From Ashinkailepas kermadecensis (Eukaryota > Arthropoda > Thecostraca > Neolepadidae): a stretch of DNA of 64,000 bases. This document shows, in pieces, positions 55,161 through 64,000 of this stretch. Position 1 is the first letter of the stretch, and each line of letters starts with the position of its first letter. The stretch lies in contig JAOTOM010005185.1 of NCBI GenBank assembly GCA_034440615.1, positions 2,127,157 through 2,191,156 on the forward strand, written 5' to 3'. A program made the position numbers and the translations under genes. The notes below the pieces were generated by a model. The model did no database searches, was not told the DNA's origin, and saw only the letters and a program-made list of their open reading frames with translations.

Positions 55161-55765
55161 GTTTCGCCATTCCCTGGTCTGCTGTACAAACGATCACTCC
55201 TCCATTTGTTCGCTCGTTTCAAGCATTATGCCGCAGGATAGACTTTGGGCTCGGCTCCAGCAACCTATGTTTTTGTAGGATTTAGTGCGAACGTTGAGGG
55301 ATCTCGCTCTACCACGGTGCTGCATAAGAACGACCACCAGACGATCTCCATCATTCGCTTAGATGCATTTCCGCACAAGATGTTATGTTTACCGGGAAAG
55401 AGCTCCAACGTTTCGGCTCAACGCCTTCACCAAGGTAATAAGCATGTCCACCCTTGTCGGTGGGGTGGTTCGAAATGACCACTGGCCCTTCCACACGTCC
55501 GTGCGGAGGGGATGTGCCGCTGCAGAGTGAACAGGTCGGTCATGATGCCGTGCTGACGTCACACAGTACGCCGGCTACGCCGTAGTGACGTCACGCACCG
55601 ACAGCAGGTCGGGCGCATTTGGTCATGCAGCGGAGGGCCGACCAGGCCACGACTTTTCGCACAACACACCACTCAAGGAGAGTGCAGATGATCACGTGCA
55701 TTACTTTCTGGTCACGATGCGACGGACCCACACTGAGGCTGCGCATGCCTGACATGTGCGCGCTC
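55161..55765. other. No recognised feature
   Basis: GC-balanced unique sequence. No gene was recognised. Confidence 0.5.
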
Positions 55766-55767
55766 AC

Positions 55768-55823
55768 ATCCACGCACAGCAACACACACACACGCACATA
55801 CACACCCACACCCACACACACAC

Positions 55824-55873
<50 letters not shown>
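55768..55873. repeat. (CA)n microsatellite
   Basis: Interrupted at first (CACGCACATACACACCC), then pure (CA)n to 55873. Confidence 0.95.
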
Positions 55874-55874
<1 letters not shown>

Positions 55875-55876
<2 letters not shown>

Positions 55877-56044
55877 TGGGCCCCCGTTTCCTGGACGGTG
55901 GGGCGTTAAACTCTTCATCGTAGGATCGTGCATTCGAATTCCACCACCAGTGGGATTACCCAGTCCACCCGCAACCAATCGGCGTGGTGAGAGTTTGGAT
56001 ACGCTATACGACCTCGCAGTTGAATGCGTCGTAAAATTCCAACA
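55875..56044 (+). mobile_element. tRNA-Lys-like SINE between two microsatellites
   Basis: TTAAACTCTTCATCG (CTT in the anticodon position), then GCATTCGAATTCC as a decayed B-box, then ACCCGCAACCAATCGGCGTG and TACGCTATACGACCTCGCAG. These match the SINE at 34210 in the same order. The A-box is decayed. (CA)n ends at its left edge and (CT)n begins at its right edge. Confidence 0.72.
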
Positions 56045-56287
<243 letters not shown>

Positions 56288-56524
56288 ACACCCAACCATA
56301 GTTCCTCCCACACTCCATCCGGTAACAAGCTTATGCTTAACTGGATGAAGTTGTGGGAGGAGCCAAACTAAATAAGAAGCATTTCGAATTAGTAGCGCTT
56401 ACTACCATCTGACCACTAACCAGCTACGAACATTATAGTTTATATCTTAACTTCTTTTTAGGATGGATGTAGGGCCAGTCATAGACCTCCTTTGAGTATG
56501 ACTACTTTATATGCTCTACTCTAT

Positions 56525-56525
56525 A

Positions 56526-56574
<49 letters not shown>
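56525..56574. repeat. (TA)n microsatellite
   Basis: About 50 bases of alternating TA. It abuts the foldback element at 56583. Confidence 0.93.
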
Positions 56575-56576
<2 letters not shown>

Positions 56577-56582
56577 TTTACT

Positions 56583-56749
56583 AAATAACAAGCATACAAA
56601 GCACCCAGTATTAGAGGAATAAAACTAACAATAAAGAGTGATGTAGGCTTACTTATTCTTATGCTTTGTACGCTTGTTTATTTTGTACATCATTCTTTAT
56701 TGTTAGTTGTATTGCTCTAATACTGGGTGCTTTGCATGCTTGTTTATTT
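56583..56749. repeat. Small foldback element, arms about 63 bp, loop 40 bp
   Basis: The left arm 56583-56645 (AAATAACAAGCATACAAAGC start) is complementary to 56686-56749 with only a few mismatches. No coding capacity. It looks like a MITE or foldback element inserted beside (TA)n, and TA is a common target for such elements. Confidence 0.85.
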
Positions 56750-56751
56750 GT

Positions 56752-57220
56752 CTTCCATCTCTTAGCTGGGAGTGTCGCGACTTCACCGTTTATTTTATGT
56801 TGTTAACGTAAGGTGCTTGCGGTCGTTGGGTAAGAGGAGGTGGCACTCCTGGTCGCCTGATCTTGGGTGGCGGACCTTAAAACAAAAATGCTGAAACTAA
56901 AAGGAGTCCATTGTGGACATGCAGGGCTCCAACATAGCGAGAGCATGCCGATCTTCGGAGCCTCTTAAGCGAGGTGGAGTTGCAGCGATGCAGCTGCAGT
57001 ATTTGCAGTGCTGTACTCAAGTCTTTCGCGACTTCAGTTGTTAAGCGGAATCCTTGCAAATTCGACCCCCAAATCCGTCCAACTTAGCCCAGAAGCACGG
57101 TCGTGCTGCTCCATTCAGCATTGCTTCAGCTAGGCTGAACAGTTCCCGAGTTGAAAGCAGACCTTCATGAGGAGGGAATCACTTGCAGAGCAGTGGCAGT
57201 GGCTCGTGACTGGCCATGAC
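56752..57220. other. No recognised feature
   Basis: No coding or repeat signal could be supported. Confidence 0.5.
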
Positions 57221-57222
57221 TG

Positions 57223-57560
57223 CCTGCCGGCACCCAGCAGCTACCAGTCGTATGTCAGCCACGTGGTGACCGGCCGTCCTCACCGGCTGTCGTATGTCAG
57301 CCACGTGCTGCCTGCCGGCACCCAGCAGCTACCAGTCGTATGTCAGCCACGTGGTGACCGGCCGTCCTCACCGGCTGTCGTATGTCAGCCACGTGCTGCC
57401 TGCCGGCACCCAGCAGCCACCAGTCGTATGTCAGCCACGTGGTGACCGGCCGTCCTCACCGGCTGTCGTATGTCAGCCACGTGCTGCCTGCCGGCACCCA
57501 GCAGCCACCAGTCGTATGTCAGCCGTGTGGTGACCGGCTGTCCCCACCGGCTTTCGTCCG
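57223..57560. repeat. 88-bp tandem repeat, about 3.7 copies
   Basis: GGCACCCAGCAG begins at 57229, 57317, 57405 and 57493. Each unit contains TCGTATGTCAGCCACGTG twice in slightly different contexts, so it is itself a diverged dimer of about 44 bp. Confidence 0.93.
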
Positions 57561-57564
57561 AGTG

Positions 57565-58550
57565 AACATCGAGGAGAAAACAAAGTATCGTGTTTAGGCC
57601 AATTATAAGTTTGGTTGTGTCCTGAAAACGTAGAATACGCGCTCTGAGCAAAAGATATGAAGCAAAATATTATGTAATTGTACTCGCATAGCCGAGCATG
57701 TAGCATGCCACTCCTTTGTCCTGTTTGCCAATAAAGTACCAGGGAGGTACCAGGAAGGTACCTACAGTACATTACAGTACAGACATGTACAGTCTACAAG
57801 GCTGACTACGGGCCAGTGTCCCGACCATAGGAATCCGATTGTGCGGTCGTCACGTGGCCACTCGCCCTGCAACCATGAAGTGAGAAACACGGGTCTACGC
57901 TGCTCTAGCCTTGCATGCCTCAGTCGGCCAAATAACATTGGAAGTTCAGTGAGCAGGCTACCACCGGACTCATGTCCACAAGCAACAATTGATCTCTATG
58001 GATTTCGGACTTCGGCAACACAGAATGAACTAGAGAGGCTGGAACGAGCTCGGATGCAAAGGATGTAGCGAAATGCTAGGAAAATGGCAGAACAGTCGCA
58101 CAGAAGCCACGCAAATACAACGGTACCAAACGCAGCTCTTGGAATTCCACACAAACAGTTGGATCGAGTGAACGCACAACACTGGGATCAATCGCAGCTG
58201 GGATCGTGTGAAGTTTAGACGACCGAGCATTGTCCTCGGACGAGCCGAACGCACAATTCGGCGCCTTCGAAGGCCATGCAGGTGGTCGGAAGCCTCGCGG
58301 TCCGAGCGCGTCACGGCGTGATCGCCTGTCTGCGCCGAGCGTCATGTCCACATTGGCTACCTGCTCACAGCTCGAAATGTCCCGTGGGGAGCGCATTCCA
58401 GATGCACGGCAGCGAAGTGGAGCCCTTTGGTCGTGTGGCGCGAACGCACTCCTCGTTGCCACCTCTGCCGTTGTTGAATGTTAATTGCAATGGTTAAGGC
58501 CAGCAGGTGGAGAAGAGGGTGGCTTTTTGTGCTGCAGTTGTGGTTGATTC
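57565..58550. other. No recognised gene
   Basis: A GGTACC-rich patch lies at 57736-57765. Frames at 58076-58484 overlap on opposite strands without any known family. Confidence 0.5.
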
Positions 58551-58554
58551 TAAT

Positions 58555-58745
58555 GCTTGATGATGTTGAGCGTGATGATGTTGATCGTGGTGGTGTTGAT
58601 ATTGATGATGTTGATCGTGATGATGTTGATCGTGGTGATGTTTTATATCGTGATGGTGTTGATCGCGATGCTGTTGATCGTGATGATGTTGATCGTGGTG
58701 GTGTTGATCGTGATGATGCTGATCGTGATGATGTTGATTGTGTTT
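58555..58745. repeat. 15-bp minisatellite, GATGATGTTGATCGT type
   Basis: About 12 copies of GATGATGTTGATCGT and GGTGGTGTTGATCGT variants. Since 15 is divisible by three, it stays open in several frames (DDVDRD, MMLIVM, HHDQHH), which explains the apparent proteins. Confidence 0.92.
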
Positions 58746-58749
58746 TGCA

Positions 58750-60290
58750 TGTGCACAACCGACTTCGAAAGAGCATGGCAACCGATTTATGTGCTGCTGA
58801 TGTACATCGAGCCAGAGTTGCAATCTAATGGAATCAAATTGAATCAGTGATATGCTTGTCCAACATGGGAATACTGTTGGACCTGTTATATCCCCATAGG
58901 TGAAGCTACACAAAGTTTATAATACCTGGCTTAGCATGCGAACCTGCTGGATTCGGCGAAGTCCGACCACGGCTCCTATTTTTCGAAAATATCTGACAAA
59001 CGAGTAACAAGCGATAATCTAGCGCTGCCGTGTGACTTTGTCGCAACGTGAACAGCACATCGCATCCGAAAAGAAGCTTCGAAATCCGTTTGCGAATGCG
59101 GGAACTGTGGAGATGCAGATTCAGCCAGCCGGTCGCCGGCTGGCTGCCTCCGAGGTCTCGTATGTGCGGTGACGAGGAGGCGCGGCGCGCCGGCCGCGTC
59201 CGCCACAGCCGGGCGACGGCTCTTTACGATGCTGTTGGGTTTATTGCGCCGAGTAATGATGATGAATGCGTGTTTTGCATGCGTTGGCGTTGGAGGCACC
59301 CCACTACACTACCCTTGGCCGCTCTGGCCCTCGGCGACACAACGAATTTGATTTCGTTTGTATTTCAAAGGAAAGTGAATGTCCATTCGGTAATTTCTGG
59401 ATATATAATATCAACCAACCGATTTGTGTTGTATTTTCCAACTGATGCCATGGCGCGTATTTCTTGTCCAATACACTACGCATTGCTGAGAAATGTCATG
59501 CTTATTTTACTCGTGGTTCAATGATATTATGTGTACCTAGATCGTTTCGGGAAATACCTTTGCGAGATATTTCGAGTCATTCAACATATACTGATGGATT
59601 TTAAGCCATGCAAAACCATTTTAAACTGTGGTGTACTTTGCCAGTTAATGAATACCCATTTTAGCCTATCTAGACAGAGCTTATCTGCTCGTTTTGCTCC
59701 CAAATATGTCCCAAGAGAGCTATGAACCTCGAAATCGTCGAAATTGAGGCATTTGGCATAATTTCTTCCAGAAAATATTGACTTAGGATCACCAAAGCTA
59801 TTTTTTTAGTAATGTTTCAGTAACTAATGTCATTTTGCAAAGATCTATGCTAGGTCATGTTTACATGACTAACTAATGGCGAAGGCATTTCCTATTTGAG
59901 CAACCCTTTACTTCCTCAATTTTTAGCACCTTAGTTCCATTCGGGCAGCTTCATACATCTCAAGCAAAGGGAATGTGCACATGGTAGCACATGGCAGCTT
60001 ACTGTGTTGGACCGCAAATTTAGATTGATGTATCCATGTTGGATTAATTGATAATGGTGATAATTCGTGATAATTCGTGATATTTGGTGAGAATGATGAT
60101 GACGACGAACCCACGAACAGATCAACCAAGTGAACGAACTTGCTGCTGCGTAAAATATTATCACTATCTCTAATGCATATAAGCAGGAGTGCCATGTTTT
60201 TCAGCATAGCACCTTGCTCCTTACCAAAAGGATATGCAACCTTCAAGATGGGCAACACATTTATGCAATATCCATTAAAATATATTCAAT
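58750..60290. other. No recognised gene
   Basis: A GC- and CpG-rich stretch at about 59100-59230 sits in AT-rich sequence. A GTGATAATTC-type short repeat lies at 60055-60085. No family was recognised. Confidence 0.5.
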
Positions 60291-60292
60291 GT

Positions 60293-60990
60293 GCATATTG
60301 GTTGCAAAGTTGTGACATTTGGATGATCGATGAAAATGAGACGTCAATTGATATTTAAATTAGTAACTTTTTGGTATATTTCCAACGTTTCGGCTATTGC
60401 CTTCATCATTTTCATCGATTTTCATCGATAATCCAAACGTCACAACTTTGCAACCAATATGTCTGATGATGATAATGGCGACTTTAGTGCAACACGACGC
60501 GAGTTCTACCTCCGGCAGACGACTCAACGAACGAAAAACCAGCTAGTTTTCCTGAAAGACTGTATTGCTGAACAAGTTCTCACACGCTCGGCTCTCAACT
60601 GGGGAGCATCCGTTTACTTCAGGCGAAGAGGAGCAGCACGCCCAAGGCCAATCCAAGAAGCCTAGTTTACAAGGTACCGTGCGGAGCTTGCAGAAAGACA
60701 TATATCGGAGAACCGGCAGAGGATGTTGTGTTCTTTTGTTGAACTGTGTTGTCGGAGGTGCAACTCGAATTTGTCACGTATTATGATTGATGATTGGTTA
60801 ATGGTGACTATGATGACTATGGTGACTATGGTGACTATGATTGATGATGGTTAATGCTGACTGGAAAACCTTGATTTTATTGTGATCGTACCCTGATGAA
60901 GGCAATAGCTGAAACGTTGGAAATGTACCAAAAAGTTACTAATTTAAATATCAATTAACGCCTCATTTTCATCGATCATCCACAATGTGC
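60293..60990 (+). mobile_element. Penelope-like element remnant with inverted termini
   Basis: A truncated ORF encodes a GIY-YIG-type motif (60665-60710). It is followed downstream by CTGATGAAGGCAATAGCTGA (60893), a phrase at the end of many Penelope-like elements. About 90 bp of that terminus (60893-60986) reappears inverted at about 60312-60406. A shorter inverted pair (60293-60330 and 60430-60462) encloses the left terminus. Complex terminal repeats of this kind are common in Penelope-like elements. Most of the reverse transcriptase is missing. Confidence 0.7.
60459..60780 (+). pseudogene. Penelope-like GIY-YIG endonuclease fragment
   Basis: VYKVPCGACRKTYIGE (60665-60712) matches the start of the GIY-YIG domain of Penelope-like proteins, including the Cys-X2-Cys pair inside the motif and YIGE. 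The frame continues poorly to about 60750 and stops. The preceding frame (60459-60665) is offset and shows no clear polymerase motifs. The later catalytic Arg and Glu of GIY-YIG enzymes are not visible. It is non-functional. Confidence 0.65.
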
Positions 60991-63900
60991 ATAGTTAGAT
61001 TGTCAATACTCCACGTTTACTGCGCCTGAATTAGCCCCTATATCCCCATTTGTCAATAATCTAAAACACCGGAAAACTGGTAGACCTGACACCTGCACAA
61101 CTTGCAGTAGAACCATCACATTTTCGAGCCATATTCAAAATGTATCTATGAAGTACGTCAGTGTGTTTGACAGATATGGATTTTCGTACTTTGTGTTGAA
61201 AATTTAAGAAGGTAAGAACTTTGAGAAAAAATGGCTTCGTACTTTCGCGTTCTTTGTATTGACGCAAGAATACAACATTCCTTCCCAAAATGGGCCAAAA
61301 TGTGTGATATTATTTTACTTCCAATCCTGATGCACAAGCAAGCAGCCCATTTTTGTCTCACAATTAAATCTTCGAATTTGCTAACGATTTCAACTAATTG
61401 TGGAGCTCCCACAAAGTAATGACTGTGATCATGTGGGACATACCACGCGACTTTAAAAAAAATTGAGTCAGCAACCGAGTTATTTTGTTTGGGTTTCTGT
61501 TCAGTATAGGTAGATAAGTACCTGATATTAGCGAAGGTATTCAATACGCCGACCGCTGATGATTTAAAATTTGGGTTTCTTTGCAATGTGAGCAGGTAGG
61601 CACATAAGCTTCGTCAACTTATTTCACAATTCACCTAATAAAAATTTGTGTAAATTGTCCTATCGGTTAGATTTACGTGCCCATTTGTATTGCGTTTGGG
61701 TTCAGAATATCGGGATGTGAGGAAGCGAGTTCTATTTTATTGTATTGCAAAGTTCATATGGCTTTTAAGCATGAAGAAGTCTTGTTGAGAAATGTAAGTT
61801 GATGTCAAACCCATTGCCTCTCAGAACTAGAACAATAAATGAAAAGTGTGAATGTAAACTCTGATATGTGTTATTAACACAAACCATTGAGCGCAATGTC
61901 GAAATGCGGTTAACATATCGAATGATGGTGATCACAAGCAACTCATTCCAAATGTATCTTGATATTTTCTTTCTGCTGTCATATTTTCCTATGAGCTTGC
62001 AAACACTAGTCAAAAGCCCGGTATGTATCGCAGAGGCCGGCAAAGAAGGCCGATAATCTTGAATGGGCTTTCTGACCGCGTATTCGGACATTACACTTGA
62101 CACCTCTAATTCTGAATGCTTAACTTGTAATCTTTTTGATAGCTCATGCCAAGAAATTATGACCAGAGATTCCTCAACGGCCCTCGTTGTTCACTTATTA
62201 ATCACATTGGAAGGAATGGGGGCTGGTTCCTCAACCCATGCCTGCGCCATAACCTAAACATTATACATCATTTTGGACAAGATGAGCGTTAATAAACATC
62301 CCAACACCAATTTGTTTCCGCTCTCTCCGCTAGAGCCGTTTCTCTCTTTTGTCACTTCTTTCGACTCGAGAGGAATCATCGCTCCTTCCAATGCTGGCAG
62401 CACTTGACGGGCCGTGACGGCGCGGTCGTTTGAACGATGTGACAATTTTGCATGCATGAAGCCCCACCGGGCGGCATTCGGCGTCAGATTCCATTCTGGC
62501 GGCGTACCCCATTACCGTAAATCATCGGCACGCCCCGGAGAGCTGCACCCTAACCGAGAACACCACACGGTGTCCTCCGTCCGCACAGATGAAGTTCTCG
62601 GTTTATATCGCAACTGTGCACCAAACTAGTCGCGTTACTTTGAAATATTTCGACGGCAGGATGATTTGCATTATTATGACCTTGTTGTTCGCAACACAAG
62701 TTTGTTACTGATGCTTTCGACAAGGTTTTTCGGAGGACAGTTGAGAGGAATGTGATGCTAAGATTGCAATATCTGGGAGCGCACGTCACGTCGCATTTGA
62801 GTTAAAAGTTTTTGTTTCTACACCGTGCAAAAATATCAGGACCACATGACCAAATTTCGACAAACATGGAGGTGGTAAGCTTCCGCGTGAGACTGTAAGT
62901 TCTACATATGAGAACTTATGAAATCATATGACATAATTAAATTGAATTGCTTCCGAAGTTAAATTTGTATGGGGCAACAACGCAAATCTTTCCCAAAATT
63001 GGCTTACCTTTTCTAAACAGAACATACATTTCCACATGCGTTGGCATCGACTTTCACCCACGTTATATCCATTTTCTGAATATTCTAGATTACGAGGCCA
63101 ATTTCGCCAAAATCACAAGCTGTGTATTCACATCGATTTCGCTGTGAAGACACGGTTTGTTTTGTTACTTGCGAAGATGACATTTCACTAACATCACGAG
63201 CAAACAAAACTACAAAATCCGAAGTACATAATTTGTTACTTACGAAATAAGGGAATTGTGGGTGATTACGTCGTTTGTATTTCACGAAGTTTGTTGATTG
63301 TGCACAATCGTGATAAGTACATCGCTTGTGGTAGCGCGTGTTCTAGGTCGGGTTGTACGAATTTTGGTGGAGAGCAGTGCAGGTAAAGAAAGAAATGGAT
63401 GAATTTGATTTTGTCCTTCGACGAAGCTCAGCCGCAGCGAGTCGCTGATAATTTAACGGGTCTCGGGACTCTCATGGAAGATCTCCAACTCCATCTTTTT
63501 TCGCCATTGGCGGCGGAACCGGGGAGGTGAGGGGTGAGGTGAGATACGGCCCCTTCCCTGCTAAATCCGGAAAGTTCCCTCTCGCCTGGATACGTCACTG
63601 GGGAGGAGGCTAACATTGACGTCAACCGGCGCCAAATCCAACCTTTCGAGTTTCCTCCTCCACACCACCCCAGAAATGCTCGAACAATAGGGAATGCAAC
63701 TTGACTGGGGGATGGCACGGTTAGAATGCTAAAAGAGGACCTCAGTGGCAGAGGACCCCGTCCCCCATACCAATCCCATGGGATTTTATATCCATGGTGC
63801 TGGTGTTTGCCCTCAAAATATTTATGCTGCATAATTTGAATTTTATTTATGAAGTATATTTTATTATATTTATGCGGAAATGAATTCGGGTACAGGGCAC

Positions 63901-64000
63901 TTACGTGCTTGTATTCTACGAGCAAAAACGAATTTCCTCAGTTGAAGCCTGTTCCAGACGTTGGTCTTCATGTTTCACTGCACCTGTCAGTATTTGAAAT
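60991..64000. other. No recognised gene
   Basis: Mostly AT-rich unique sequence to 62.3 kb, more GC-balanced at 62.3-62.8 kb and at 63.45-63.75 kb. The last block has phrases such as GGATACGTCACTGGGG that resemble dispersed repeats. No frame on either strand is convincing. Confidence 0.5.

Noticed and set aside
58494..58913. His/Asp-rich repeat protein (DQHHHDQHHH) and DDVDRD frame
   Set aside because: 15-bp minisatellite with open frames on both strands. No unique flanking domain.

Overview
The window is nuclear DNA from an animal, most likely an invertebrate. It has no operons, ribosome binding sites or dense coding. It is packed with micro- and minisatellites and with remnants of animal transposons: CR1-like and I-type LINEs, a Penelope-like element, tRNA-derived SINEs, hAT-like MITEs and foldback elements. 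Dispersed AACCT/TTAGG pentamers are what one would expect in an arthropod, but the sequence does not settle the phylum. I found no host gene that I can call intact. Every protein-like stretch I recognise is a broken transposon or transposon-like gene.

Layout. 0-5 kb: GC-rich minisatellites, then unannotated DNA. 5.2-10.4 kb: two copies of one CR1-like LINE, tail to tail. 10.6-15.7 kb: short tandem arrays with 63, 12 and 46 bp units and degenerate TTAGG. 16.8-22.4 kb: AT-rich DNA with a (TA)n(TG)n tract, a hAT-like MITE with an 8-bp target duplication, three AACCT-bearing repeats and two more CR1-like fragments. 22.45-28.24 kb: a large inverted repeat with arms of about 1.7 kb. A 535-bp insertion interrupts one arm, and a 400-bp hairpin lies in the spacer. 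28.9-31.4 kb: a tiny LINE-tail insertion and a complex tandem array with a period near 975 bp. 31.9-33.7 kb: a decayed gene for a zinc-finger/tyrosine-recombinase-like protein. 34.2-36.9 kb: SINEs and tandem repeats. 40.2-48.7 kb: three successive 23-24 bp minisatellites, the last interrupted by a roughly 6-kb I-type LINE whose two ORFs are both broken. 49-58.7 kb: long (GA)n, (CT)n, (GT)n and (CA)n tracts, several 68-178 bp tandem repeats, a 55-bp LINE-tail insertion with a 13-bp target duplication, a SINE between two microsatellites and a small foldback element. 60.3-61.0 kb: a Penelope-like remnant with a GIY-YIG motif and inverted termini that carry a hammerhead-like core.

No working system with cooperating genes is present. 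The interest lies in how the repeats are nested: insertions in minisatellites, insertions at AACCT sites, and extremely short LINE insertions. The tyrosine-recombinase-like pseudogene and the possible ribozyme core at the Penelope terminus also stand out. All positions and similarities were read by eye, and array edges are accurate to about 10-30 bases.
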